From contig NZ_JALPVL010000001.1 of assembly GCF_023544465.1 (NCBI RefSeq), positions 248,001-312,000 of the forward strand: DNA of 64,000 bases, in the 5' to 3' direction. Position numbers and translations under genes: made by a program. This document shows, piece after piece, positions 17,839 through 26,044 of the stretch (position 1 is the stretch's first letter; every line of letters starts with the position of its first letter). Source of the stretch: Paractinoplanes maris (lineage in GTDB: Bacteria > Actinomycetota > Actinomycetes > Mycobacteriales > Micromonosporaceae). The notes beneath the pieces are model-generated. The model searched no databases. It saw only the letters and a list, made by a program, of their open reading frames with translations, and had not been told where the DNA came from.

Positions 17839-19164
17839 GTGACGTCACCCAGCGCGCCGGTCGTCGAGACCGGCTATCCGTGGCCCATCGAAACGACGCG
17901 CCTCGACAACGGCCTCCGGGTCGTGGTCAGTGAGGACAGGACCGCCCCGGTGGTCTGCGTCAATCTCTGGTACGACGTCGGCTCGCGCCACGAACCAGCC
18001 GGGCAGACCGGGTTCGCGCACCTCTTCGAGCACCTGATGTTCGAGGGCTCGCAGCATGTGGCCAAGACCGAGCACATGCGGCTGGTGCAGGGCAACGGCG
18101 GCTCGCTCAACGCGACCACCAACCCCGACCGCACCAACTACTTCGAGACCATGCCGGCCGAGCACCTGGAGCTGGCGCTCTGGCTCGAGGCCGACCGGAT
18201 GGGCGGCCTGGTGCCCGCCCTCACCCAGGAGACGCTGGACAACCAGCGCGAGGTCGTCAAGAACGAGCGCCGCCAGCGCTACGAGAACGTGCCCTACGGC
18301 GACGCCTGGCTGCGCCTGCTGGCCCTGCTCTACCCCGAGGGCCACCCCTATCACCACGCCACGATCGGCTCGATGGAAGACCTCAACGCCGCGAGCCTGG
18401 AGACGTTCAAGGCGTTCCATCAGCGCTACTACGCGCCCAACAACGCCGTGCTGACCGTGGCCGGCGACACCTCACCGGCCGAGGTGTTCGCGCTCGCCGA
18501 GAAGTACTTCGGCGTGATCGAGCCGGTCGCCGAGATCCCGCCCGCGCCCAAGAGCCACCTGGCCGGCCCGGCCACCTCGCCGGTCCGCGAGACGGTCACC
18601 GCGGACGTCCCGGCGCCGCGCCTCTATCTGTCGCACCGCACCCACCCGTTCGGCACGGCGGGGTACGACGCGATCACCGTGCTCGCCGCGGTGCTCGGCA
18701 ACGGCCGCGGCAGCCGGCTCTACCAGCGCCTGGCCGACGGCTCGCGGATCGCCCAGCCCGACTTCATCGGGGCCTACGGCGTCGACCTGGCCCACGCCCC
18801 GGCTCCGCTGATCATCACCGCCACGGCCAAGGACGGCGTGTCGATCGAGACGCTCGAGGAGGGCGTGTCCGAGGTGATCGCCGGTCTGACCACCGAGCCG
18901 GTGACCGAGGAGGAGCTGTCGCGGGCCAAGGCGCTGCTGACCACCGCGTGGTGGCGGCAGGTGTCCACGGTGGGCGGCCGGGCCGACACCCTGGGCCGGT
19001 ACGCCACCCAGTTCGGCGACCCGGCGACCGCGGCCTACCGCCTGCCGCAGTGGCTCGCGGTCACCGCCGACGACGTGACCGAGGCCGCCCGGTATGCCCT
19101 CCAGCCCGAGTCCCGGGTCACGCTGACCTACCTGCCCGAGGCCCAGAACGGGGAATCCGCATGA
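17839..19164 (+). CDS. M16-family zinc metallopeptidase, catalytic partner
   Basis: 441-aa pitrilysin-type peptidase (processing-peptidase-like). The inverted zinc motif is FAHLFEHLMFEG, with His61, Glu64 and His65; the third ligand should be a Glu in NQREVVKNERRQRY. The C-terminal half has the R/Y substrate loop region (GNGRGSRLYQRL). GTG 17839 is used since homology starts just after (PWPIETTRLDNGLRVVV). Its stop overlaps the next start as ATGA. The partner that follows lacks the zinc motif, so the two likely form a heterodimer. Cytoplasmic: no signal peptide. Confidence 0.93.
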   Translation: MTSPSAPVVETGYPWPIETTRLDNGLRVVVSEDRTAPVVCVNLWYDVGSRHEPAGQTGFAHLFEHLMFEGSQHVAKTEHMRLVQGNGGSLNATTNPDRTNYFETMPAEHLELALWLEADRMGGLVPALTQETLDNQREVVKNERRQRYENVPYGDAWLRLLALLYPEGHPYHHATIGSMEDLNAASLETFKAFHQRYYAPNNAVLTVAGDTSPAEVFALAEKYFGVIEPVAEIPPAPKSHLAGPATSPVRETVTADVPAPRLYLSHRTHPFGTAGYDAITVLAAVLGNGRGSRLYQRLADGSRIAQPDFIGAYGVDLAHAPAPLIITATAKDGVSIETLEEGVSEVIAGLTTEPVTEEELSRAKALLTTAWWRQVSTVGGRADTLGRYATQFGDPATAAYRLPQWLAVTADDVTEAARYALQPESRVTLTYLPEAQNGESA

Positions 19165-20507
19165 CGCTCATCGCCACCCGCCCCGATCCGGGCGAGGCCC
19201 GTCCCTACACGTTCCCCGACCTGCAGCGGGTCACCGTGGCCGGCGGCACGGTGATCGCCGCCCACCTGCCGGGGCAGGCCCTGGCCAGCGCCATGCTGCT
19301 GCTCGACGCGGGCGCCGCCCGGGAGACGTCCGGCCGCGAGGGCACGGCCACCGTGCTGGCCAAGTCGCTGGAGGAGGGCACGGCCGAGCGCGACTCGGCC
19401 GCGTACGCCCTCGCTCTGGAGAGCCTCGGGGCCGAGCTGTCCCCCGGCATCGACTGGGACACGTTCCGGGTCGGCGTCTCGGCGCCGGTCCCGCAGCTGC
19501 TGGGTGCCGTGCGGCTGGCCGCCGAGGCGACGCGCACCCCGCGGCTCGACCGGGACGACGTCAACCGGGTGCGCGACGACGAGGTCACCGCGCTGCGGAT
19601 GGACTGGGCCCAGCCCGGGCCGCGGGCCGACGCCGCCCTGCGGGCCGACCTGTTCGGGGCGGCCGAGCGGTTCGGCCGTCCGATGCACGGCGACCCGGCC
19701 TCGGTGGCCGCCGTCTCCGTCGACGACGTGCTCGCCTTCCACCAGGCCTGGCTCCGCCGCCCGGGTGTGCTGCTGGTCGCCGGCGACCTGGACACGCTCG
19801 ACCTCGAGGCGCTGGGTGAGGCCGCGTTCGCCGGCACCGGGGGCGAGCCGCTGGCCGTCGAGCCGCCGCTGGGCGTGCCGGTGCGCGACCAGCGCCGGAT
19901 CCTGCTGGTCGACCGGCCCGGCTCGGTGCAGTCCACGCTGCGCCTCGGGCACCGCGCGCCCGAGCGGGCCACACCCGACTACGTGTCGATGACACTGGCC
20001 GCCACGGTGCTGGGCGGCGCCTTCACCTCTCGCCTCAACCACCTCATCCGCGAGGTCAAGGGCTACACGTACGGCATTCGCGGCTCCTACGCGATGAGCC
20101 GGCGCTTCGGCCGCTTCGAGGTGGCCGCGGGCGTGCAGACCGCGGTGACCGTCCCGGCCATCGTCGACACGCTGGGCGAGATCGACCGCACCCAGGAGTT
20201 CGGGGTGACCGAGGACGAGCTGGCCGTGGCCCGGTCGTGGCGGGCCGGGCAGCTGTCGGTCGAGATGCAGACGCCGGGCTCGATCGTCGGCGCGCTGAGC
20301 ACGCTGGTCGTGCACGGCCTGCCCGACGATTACTACGCGACGCTGCGCCGGCAATACCTGGAGACCCCGCTGGCCGAGGTGTCGGCGGCGGCCGCGGCCC
20401 ACCTGCGGCCGCACGGGCTGACCCTGGTCGTCGAGGGTGACGCGGCGATCATCCGGGACGAGCTGGTGGCGGCCGGGATCGGCGACGTGGTCGACGCGGA
20501 GATCTGA
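19161..20507 (+). CDS. M16-family peptidase-like subunit lacking the zinc motif
   Basis: 448-aa M16 homologue. At the place of HxxEH it reads TATVLAKSLEEGTAERD, so zinc ligands are missing and it should be inactive on its own. It keeps the partner features: the glycine-rich stretch AATVLGGAFTSRLNHLIREV and KGYTYGIRGSYAMS. Such a non-catalytic partner resembles the alpha subunit of mitochondrial processing peptidase. Translationally coupled to the catalytic gene by ATGA. Confidence 0.9.
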   Translation: MTLIATRPDPGEARPYTFPDLQRVTVAGGTVIAAHLPGQALASAMLLLDAGAARETSGREGTATVLAKSLEEGTAERDSAAYALALESLGAELSPGIDWDTFRVGVSAPVPQLLGAVRLAAEATRTPRLDRDDVNRVRDDEVTALRMDWAQPGPRADAALRADLFGAAERFGRPMHGDPASVAAVSVDDVLAFHQAWLRRPGVLLVAGDLDTLDLEALGEAAFAGTGGEPLAVEPPLGVPVRDQRRILLVDRPGSVQSTLRLGHRAPERATPDYVSMTLAATVLGGAFTSRLNHLIREVKGYTYGIRGSYAMSRRFGRFEVAAGVQTAVTVPAIVDTLGEIDRTQEFGVTEDELAVARSWRAGQLSVEMQTPGSIVGALSTLVVHGLPDDYYATLRRQYLETPLAEVSAAAAAHLRPHGLTLVVEGDAAIIRDELVAAGIGDVVDAEI

Positions 20508-20559
20508 ATCACCCGGAGTTCCCAGAGTGCGGCCAGGTGGGACCGATAGCTTTGCCGCC

Positions 20560-21570
20560 ATGACGATCACCACGACGCCGGGCGAGGTCCGGCCGGGCCG
20601 GCGGGTGCGGCGCACTGTGCTGCTTCTGCTGCTGGCCCTGCCGGGCCTAGCCTGGGCGGCGGTCCGGCTCCTCGGCGCCGAGCGCGGCGTCCTGGTCCAG
20701 CTGGTCGCCTTCACGCCGTACGCGGGTCTGTGGTCCTTGATCGTGTTGATCATCACACTGTGGGCCCGCCGGTGGCTGGTCGCGGCGGTGGCCGGCCTGG
20801 CCGCCGTGATGTTCGCCGTCGCCGTGCTGCCCCGGGCCCTGCCCGACGCCGACCGGGGGCCGGCCGGCGGGATCCCGATGACGGTCATGACGGTCAACAT
20901 GTTCATCGGCGCGGCCGACCCGGCGGCGGTCGTGCGCCTGGTCCGGGAGCACGACGTCGCGGTGCTGGCGGTGCAGGAGTTCACGCCCGAGTCGGCCGCC
21001 GGGCTGAGCGCGGCCGGCCTCGACGACCTGCTGCCCTTCCACGCGCTGGCCGACGAGATCGGCACCACCGGGTCGGGGCTCTACTCCCGCTATCCGATGA
21101 CCGATCAGGCCTCGCGGCGCGGCGACGGGGGCGGGCTGCAGGACGGCAATCTCCAGGCGTACGCGACGATTCAGCCGCCCGGGGCGGGCCCGGTCTTCGT
21201 CGAGTCGGCCCACCCGCTCGCGCCGTACGCCCTGCGGGCCGAGGACGCCTGGCGGAGCGACCTGGCCGCATTGCCGCGGGCCGACCAGAGCGGGGTGCCG
21301 AGGCTGATCCTCGGTGACTTCAACTCGACGCTCGACCACGCCCCGCTGCGTGAGGTCATCGCGCACGGTTACCGCGACGCGGCCGACGCGGCCGGCCGGG
21401 GGCTGATCGGCACCTGGGGCCCGTACGCCGGTCTGCCGATCCCACCGGTGACGCTCGACCACGTGCTGGCCGACCGGCGGATCGGAGTGCGGGAGGTCTC
21501 GGTGCACGGGGTTTCCGGTAGTGACCATCGCGCGCTTGTCGCTTCGGTCACCCTTCCGCCCGCGTCATAG
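20560..21570 (+). CDS. Membrane-anchored endonuclease/exonuclease/phosphatase-family protein, copy 1
   Basis: 336 aa. Three hydrophobic segments at the N-terminus (about residues 20-40, 47-65 and 68-90) are followed by an EEP domain placed outside the membrane: TVNMFIGAADP, AVLAVQEFTPE (metal Glu), SGLYSRYP, ILGDFNSTLDH (Asp/Asn pair) and the terminal GSDHRALV (Asp-His). The substrate, phosphodiester or phosphoester, is unknown. ATG 20560 is preceded by TAGCTT at 7 nt. It is 33 bp upstream of a paralogue of exactly the same length. Confidence 0.88.
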   Translation: MTITTTPGEVRPGRRVRRTVLLLLLALPGLAWAAVRLLGAERGVLVQLVAFTPYAGLWSLIVLIITLWARRWLVAAVAGLAAVMFAVAVLPRALPDADRGPAGGIPMTVMTVNMFIGAADPAAVVRLVREHDVAVLAVQEFTPESAAGLSAAGLDDLLPFHALADEIGTTGSGLYSRYPMTDQASRRGDGGGLQDGNLQAYATIQPPGAGPVFVESAHPLAPYALRAEDAWRSDLAALPRADQSGVPRLILGDFNSTLDHAPLREVIAHGYRDAADAAGRGLIGTWGPYAGLPIPPVTLDHVLADRRIGVREVSVHGVSGSDHRALVASVTLPPAS

Positions 21571-21603
21571 TTGGTCTGGCGCAGGGTCGCTAGCCTCGCC
21601 GCC

Positions 21604-22614
21604 ATGACGATCACCAGCGCGCCGCGCGCCGGTCGCGAGACCGGCCCCCGACGACGACGAAAGGCCGCGCTGACCGTGCTGTTCTGGCTGTTGATCCTGC
21701 CGTTCCTGGCCTGGGCCGTGATCCGCCTCGGTGGGTGGGAACGGGGCCCGGTGGTCCAGTTGTTCGCGTTCACCCCCTATGTCGCGGCGGCCGCCTGGGT
21801 CCCGGCGCTCCTGGCCCTGGCCACCCGCCGGTGGACCGTGGGCGCGGTGGCCGTGATCGTCGCCATCCTGCTGGCCTCGGCCGTGCTGCCCCGGGCGATC
21901 CCGAGCCGCGACAAAGGCCCCCGGCTCGGCGTCCAGCTGAACGTGATGACCTCGAACATGCTCTTCGGCGGGGCCGACGCGGCCACGATCGTCAAGCTGA
22001 TCAGCGAGCACGACGTCGCCGTGCTGGCGGTGCAGGAGTTCACCACCGAGGGCCGGCAGGCGCTGGCCGACGCCGGGCTGGGCGCCCTCCTGCCGTATTC
22101 GTCGCTGGCCGACGAACCCCAGGCGGACGGCTCGGGGCTCTACTCGCGCTACCCGATCACCTCGCCCGGGGCCGACCGCAACGGCGGGGGGTTCATGCAG
22201 GCGTACGCGACCGTGCAGGTGCCCGGGGCCGGGCCGGTCATCGCCGAGTCGGCGCACCCGCTCGCGCCGTACGCCCGCTCGGTCCTCAAGCAGTGGCGCA
22301 CCGACCTGCTGGCCGAGCCGCGGGCCGATCAGAGCGGCACCCCGCGGATCCTGCTCGGCGACTTCAACGCGACGCTCGACCACGCCCCGCTGCGCGAGCT
22401 GATCTCACGCGGCTACCGCGACGCGGCCGACACCGCGGGCCAGGGACTGATCGGCACCTGGGGTCCGTACGACGGCGACCCGATCCCGCCGGTGACGATC
22501 GACCACGTGCTCGTGGACCGGCGGATCGGCGTCCGCGAGGTGACCGTGCACCCGATCCCCCGCAGCGACCACCGCGCGATCATCGCCCGCCTCACCGTCC
22601 CGGCCGAGCGGTGA
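21604..22614 (+). CDS. Membrane-anchored endonuclease/exonuclease/phosphatase-family protein, copy 2
   Basis: 336 aa, the same length and layout as the preceding gene: N-terminal hydrophobic segments, then TSNMLFGGADA, AVLAVQEFTTE, SGLYSRYPIT, LLGDFNATLDH and RSDHRAIIA. Similarity runs end to end, so this is a tandem duplication. Its start region repeats the upstream copy: TAGCCT then CGCCGCC then ATG, versus TAGCTT, TGCCGCC, ATG. The duplication may therefore have included the promoter. The gap is 33 bp with no terminator. Confidence 0.88.
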   Translation: MTITSAPRAGRETGPRRRRKAALTVLFWLLILPFLAWAVIRLGGWERGPVVQLFAFTPYVAAAAWVPALLALATRRWTVGAVAVIVAILLASAVLPRAIPSRDKGPRLGVQLNVMTSNMLFGGADAATIVKLISEHDVAVLAVQEFTTEGRQALADAGLGALLPYSSLADEPQADGSGLYSRYPITSPGADRNGGGFMQAYATVQVPGAGPVIAESAHPLAPYARSVLKQWRTDLLAEPRADQSGTPRILLGDFNATLDHAPLRELISRGYRDAADTAGQGLIGTWGPYDGDPIPPVTIDHVLVDRRIGVREVTVHPIPRSDHRAIIARLTVPAER

Positions 22615-22675
22615 CGACCACCACCAGGCCGATAATCGGATGCTCCCGCGGCGGCAGTGGCCTACCGTCGACGGC

Positions 22676-22735
22676 ATGAGCTTCAGGCAGCTGTGCACGA
22701 CGACGCCGGGACGTCCCGGCGTGCGTTCGCGCTGA
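22676..22735 (+). CDS. Threonine leader peptide of thrS attenuator
   Basis: 19-codon ORF encoding MSFRQLCTTTPGRPGVRSR. Three consecutive ACG codons at positions 8-10 fit the threonyl-tRNA synthetase gene that follows. TACCGT stands 7 nt before the ATG, so the mRNA may start at the AUG itself. The ORF ends 17 nt before the terminator stem. It would sense threonyl-tRNA supply rather than make a functional protein. Confidence 0.78.
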   Translation: MSFRQLCTTTPGRPGVRSR

Positions 22736-22752
22736 CCTGATCAAGCGCTGAC

Positions 22753-22783
22753 ACGGCCCCGGGCGGGATGCCCGGGGCCGTTT
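22753..22783 (+). terminator. Attenuator terminator in thrS leader
   Basis: 12-bp perfect G/C-rich stem (22753-22764 with 22770-22781), 5-nt loop, followed by a short U-run (UUUCG). It lies between the leader peptide and thrS. Its left arm has an alternative partner in the upstream palindrome. Confidence 0.85.
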
Positions 22784-22804
22784 CGTGTGCCCGGACGTCT
22801 CGCC

Positions 22805-22820
22805 CTCCTCGTCGAAGGAG
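22805..22820 (+). promoter_or_regulatory. Possible Shine-Dalgarno-masking hairpin before thrS
   Basis: CTCCT (22805-22809) can pair with AGGAG (22816-22820), the core of the thrS ribosome site, leaving a 6-nt loop. This small hairpin could lower translation, adding a second level to the transcription attenuator. It is only 5 bp and could be accidental. Confidence 0.35.
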
Positions 22821-22827
22821 ACCTCCG

Positions 22828-24024
22828 ATGCACATCGACCACCGCAAGCTCGGGCGCGAGCTCGACCTGTTCGACTCCGACCCGCTGATCGGGGCCGGGC
22901 TGCCGTTCTGGCTGCCCGCCGGGGCCGCCGCCCGGCACGCGGTCGAGTCCTATCTGTGCGACCTCGAGCGCCGGCACGGATATCAGCACGTGTATTCACC
23001 GGCGCTCGGCAAACGGCAGCTCTTCGAGTTGTCGGGGCACTGGCGCAACTTCGCGGACGACATGTTCCCGCCGATGCCGATGGGCGGTGACGACCTCGTG
23101 CTGCGGCCGAGCATCTGCCCGCACCACGCACTGATCTACAAGTCGCGCGGGCGGTCGTACCGCGATCTGCCGTTGCGCATCGCCGAGCTCGGCCCGATGT
23201 ACCGCTCGGAGCGGTCCGGGGTGCTGGGCGGGCTGTCCCGGGTGCGGGCCATCCAGCTCAACGACGCGCACATCTTCTGCGGTGAGGCGCAGGCCGGCGA
23301 GGAGGTGGCCGAGGTGCTGCGGCTCATGCGGCAGGCCCACGCGGCGCTCGGCATCGCACCGTCGTCATTTCAGCTCTCGCTGCGGGGTGAGGGCAAGAAG
23401 TACGGCGGGGACGCGGCCGGTTGGGCGTCAGCCGAAGGGCTGCTGCGCCAGGCGCTCGACGCGGCCGGCGTGGATTACGCCGAGGCGCCGGGCGAGGCGG
23501 CCTTCTACGGCCCCAAGATCGACGTGCAGGTCGCCGATCGGGCCGGCCGGGAGTGGAGCCTGGCCACCATCCAGATCGACTATCACCAGCCGGCCGCGTT
23601 CGGGCTCGAGTACGCCGACGCGTCGGGTGGCCGGTCGCGCCCGGTGATGGTGCACCGCAGCCTGGCCGGGTCGATGGAGCGGCTCTTCGCCCATCTGATC
23701 GAGGTGCACGAGGGGGCGTTCCCGCTCTGGTACGCCCCGGTGCAGCTCGCCGTGCTGCCGGTCTCGGCGGCCGAGGACGCGGCGGCCGGCGCGCTCCAGC
23801 GGGCCGGGCTCGAGGCCGGGCTGCGCGTCGAGGTGCTGCGCGACGGTTCGCTCGGGGCGCGCATCCGCTCGGTGGCGGAGCGCAAGATCCCGTACGCCGG
23901 GGTGATCGGAAACCGCGAGGCGCCGGACGGTCTGGTCGCCCTGCGGCATCGCGACGGGCGGCGGCTGGAGCCGATGCCGATCGCCGCCGCCGTGCGGCTG
24001 CTCAGCGACGAGGCGCGACCGTAG
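22828..24024 (+). CDS. thrS: Threonyl-tRNA synthetase, short form lacking TGS and editing domains
   Basis: 398 aa, against about 640-660 for full-length ThrRS. It starts directly at the class II catalytic core: DLFDSDPLIGAGLPFWLPAG, zinc-site LRPSICPHHALIY, motif 2 AELGPMYRSERSGVLGGLSR, AFYGPKIDVQV, WSLATIQIDYHQP, motif 3 VMVHRSLAGSMERL, then the anticodon-binding domain (PVQLAVLPV, EVLRDGSLGARIRSVAERKI, GVIGNREA). The N-terminal TGS and serine-editing domains are absent. Catalytic motifs look intact, so it should charge tRNA-Thr without proofreading. ATG 22828 follows GAAGGAG. Expression is probably controlled by threonine attenuation. Whether a full-length ThrRS exists elsewhere cannot be seen. 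Confidence 0.93.
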   Translation: MHIDHRKLGRELDLFDSDPLIGAGLPFWLPAGAAARHAVESYLCDLERRHGYQHVYSPALGKRQLFELSGHWRNFADDMFPPMPMGGDDLVLRPSICPHHALIYKSRGRSYRDLPLRIAELGPMYRSERSGVLGGLSRVRAIQLNDAHIFCGEAQAGEEVAEVLRLMRQAHAALGIAPSSFQLSLRGEGKKYGGDAAGWASAEGLLRQALDAAGVDYAEAPGEAAFYGPKIDVQVADRAGREWSLATIQIDYHQPAAFGLEYADASGGRSRPVMVHRSLAGSMERLFAHLIEVHEGAFPLWYAPVQLAVLPVSAAEDAAAGALQRAGLEAGLRVEVLRDGSLGARIRSVAERKIPYAGVIGNREAPDGLVALRHRDGRRLEPMPIAAAVRLLSDEARP

Positions 24025-24385
24025 CGTCGACCTCGATCTCGATGCGCATCCGCGGGTCGGCCAGGCCGCACACCATCATGGTGGCGGCCGGCCGGACCTC
24101 GCCGAACGCCCGGCGCAGCACCGGCCAGCACGGCTCGAAGTCGTCCCGGTCGGGCAGCAGGTAGCGGACCCGGACCACGTCGCCCAGCGTGCAGCCGGCC
24201 TCGGCCAAGGCCGCCTCGATGTTGCGCAGGCATTGTTCGGCCTGCTCGACCACGCCGTCGGGAATGGTCATCGTGGAGTAGTCGAAGCCCGTGGTGCCGG
24301 AGACGAGAACCCGGTCTCCGGCGACCACGGCCCGGGCGTACCCGATCTGCTCCTCGAAGGTCGAACCGCTGTAGATCCTGGTCAC
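24002..24385 (-). CDS. RidA-family (YjgF/YER057c/UK114) protein
   Basis: 127-aa protein of the RidA family, whose founding member hydrolyses reactive enamine/imine intermediates made by PLP enzymes such as threonine dehydratase. Family features: AVVAGDRVLVSGTTGFD, QAEQCLRNIEAALAEAGC, DVVRVRYLLPDRDDFE and PAATMMVCGLADPRMRIEIE. A canonical RidA arginine appears to be present at VRYLLPD. The start overlaps the cimA stop by 4 bp, so it is coupled to isoleucine precursor synthesis. Its end overlaps thrS by 23 bp, tail to tail. Confidence 0.88.
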   Translation of the reverse strand: MTRIYSGSTFEEQIGYARAVVAGDRVLVSGTTGFDYSTMTIPDGVVEQAEQCLRNIEAALAEAGCTLGDVVRVRYLLPDRDDFEPCWPVLRRAFGEVRPAATMMVCGLADPRMRIEIEVDATVAPRR

Positions 24386-25953
24386 TCGGCCAGACCGTAG
24401 GTCAGCGCGTCGACCAGGGCGACCCAGGAGGCCTCGACGATGTTCTCGTGGACGCCGACGGTGGTCCAGTCGCGCTCGCCGTCGCCGGTCTCGAGCAGGA
24501 CGCGGGTGATCGCGTTGGTGCCGTGGCTGCCCTCGAGGATGCGCACCTTGAAGTCGGTCAGCTCGAAGTTCTTGAGCTGCGGGTAGTACTGCGTGAGGGC
24601 CGCCCGCAGGGCCTCGTCGAGCGCGTTGACCGGGCCGTTGCCCTCGGCCGTGGCGATCACCCGCTCGCCGCGTACGCGGACCTTGACCGTCGCCTCGCTG
24701 ACCACCGAGCCGTCCTCGCGGTGCTCGACCTGCACCCGGTAGGACTCCAGGCTGAACGGCCGGGCGAACCCGTGGCCGGGCAGCTCACCCCGGACGAGCA
24801 GCTCGAACGAGGCGTCGGCGGCCTCGAACGACCAGCCGCCCGCCTCCAGGTCCTTGACCCGCCGGGTGACCGTGCTGAGGGTGTCGGGGTGGCCGGCCAG
24901 GTCGATCCCGAGCTCGCGGCTCTTGAGCTCGATACTGGCCCGGCCGGCCATCTCGGTCACCAGGATCCGCATGTCGTTGCCTACCACCGACGGATCGACG
25001 TGGTTGTAGAGCAGCGGATCCACCTTGATCGCGCTCGCGTGCAACCCCGCCTTGTGGGCGAAGGCGGCGGCCCCGACATAGGCCTGGTGGGTGTCGGGGG
25101 CGATATTGGCGATCTCGGCGAGCGCGGTCGACACCCGCGTCGCCTTCTCCAGGCAGCCCTCCGGTAGGACCGGCAGCCCGAGCTTGAGTTGCAGATTGCT
25201 GACGACGGCGAACAGGTCGGCGTTGCCGGGGCGCTCGCCGTAGCCGTTCGCGGTGCACTGGAAGTGCTTGACCCCGGCCTCGACGGCGGCGACGGTGTTG
25301 GCCACGGCGCAGGAGGTGTCGTTCTGGCAGTGGATGCCGAGCCGGTCGGGGGTGACGCCGGTGCGCTCGACCACCTCGTTGATCGCTTTCGTGATCATCG
25401 AGGGGAGCATGCCGCCGTTGGTGTCGCACATGACGACCCGCTCGGCGCCGGCGTCGATCGCGGTCTTGACGACCGAGGCGGTGTACGCCGGGTCGTGGCG
25501 GAAGCCGTCGAAGAAGTGCTCGCAGTCGACGAAGGCCCGGCGGCCGTTGGCCACCAGATGCCGCACGGTGTCGCGGACCATGGCCAGGTTCTCGTCGCCG
25601 GTGGTGCGCAGCGCCCGCTCGACGTGCCGGAGGTCGCTCTTGGCGACCACGCAGACGACCGGGGTCTCGGCGTCGAGCAGGGCCTTGACCTGCTGGTCGG
25701 CGGCGACGTCGACGCCCGCCTTGCGGGTGGCGCCGAACGCCACCAGCAGCGCGTTCTTCAGGTCGAGCTCGGTGCGGGCACGGGCGAAGAACTCCGTGTC
25801 CTTGGGCATCGCGCCGGGCCACCCGCCTTCGATGAAGCCCACGCCGAACTCGTCCAGCAGCTTCGCGACCGCCAGCTTGTCGGCGACCGAGTAGCTGATC
25901 CCCTCCCGCTGCCCGCCGTCGCGCAGCGTGGTGTCGAAGACCTGGTACTCCAT
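24382..25953 (-). CDS. cimA: (R)-citramalate synthase
   Basis: 523-aa enzyme condensing pyruvate and acetyl-CoA to citramalate, the threonine-independent entry to 2-ketobutyrate and isoleucine. It has the DRE-TIM barrel signature FDTTLRDGGQREGISYSVADK, the metal site FVDCEHFFDGF and HCQNDTSCAVANT, the GYGERPGNADL motif, and a C-terminal LeuA-type regulatory domain from about residue 395. Length and the VxFIEGGWPG motif fit the CimA branch rather than LeuA. It follows a BCAA leader peptide and a strong terminator, so it is probably attenuated. RidA follows with a 4-bp overlap. Confidence 0.93.
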   Translation of the reverse strand: MEYQVFDTTLRDGGQREGISYSVADKLAVAKLLDEFGVGFIEGGWPGAMPKDTEFFARARTELDLKNALLVAFGATRKAGVDVAADQQVKALLDAETPVVCVVAKSDLRHVERALRTTGDENLAMVRDTVRHLVANGRRAFVDCEHFFDGFRHDPAYTASVVKTAIDAGAERVVMCDTNGGMLPSMITKAINEVVERTGVTPDRLGIHCQNDTSCAVANTVAAVEAGVKHFQCTANGYGERPGNADLFAVVSNLQLKLGLPVLPEGCLEKATRVSTALAEIANIAPDTHQAYVGAAAFAHKAGLHASAIKVDPLLYNHVDPSVVGNDMRILVTEMAGRASIELKSRELGIDLAGHPDTLSTVTRRVKDLEAGGWSFEAADASFELLVRGELPGHGFARPFSLESYRVQVEHREDGSVVSEATVKVRVRGERVIATAEGNGPVNALDEALRAALTQYYPQLKNFELTDFKVRILEGSHGTNAITRVLLETGDGERDWTTVGVHENIVEASWVALVDALTYGLAE

Positions 25954-25986
25954 GGCGCGTTCCCTTCAGGATTTGGCGTGACCAAC

Positions 25987-26015
25987 AAAAAGACCCCCCG
26001 CGGATGCGGGAGGTC
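25987..26015 (-). terminator. Attenuator terminator in cimA leader
   Basis: Reading in the cimA direction: a 10-bp stem (GACCTCCCGC with GCGGGGGGTC, one G-U), a 4-nt loop and five U residues (26015 to 25987). It ends 34 bp before the cimA start codon and 30 bp after the leader ORF, so it can only regulate cimA itself. Confidence 0.88.
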
Positions 26016-26044
26016 GGCACGTCGGCGGAAAGTCAGCCGGCGCG

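Larger units (their letters stand above)
22663..22783 (+). promoter_or_regulatory. Threonine transcription attenuator upstream of thrS
   Basis: Complete attenuator layout. A -10 (TACCGT, 22663-22668) lies 7 nt before a leader ORF (22676-22735) with three consecutive ACG threonine codons (22697-22705). A perfect 20-bp palindrome, ACGCCGGGACGTCCCGGCGT (22703-22722), starts on the third Thr codon. A terminator (22753-22783) follows. The right arm of the palindrome (713-722) can instead pair with the terminator left arm (753-763) as 5+3 bp around a 3-nt bulge. A ribosome stalled on the Thr codons would hide the left arm, allow that pairing and prevent termination. The mechanism is inferred from these visible parts. 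No T-box core is present. Confidence 0.8.

Noticed and set aside
22615..22827. T-box riboswitch upstream of thrS
   Set aside because: The conserved T-box sequence and a specifier loop are not present; the leader peptide with Thr codons explains the region better.
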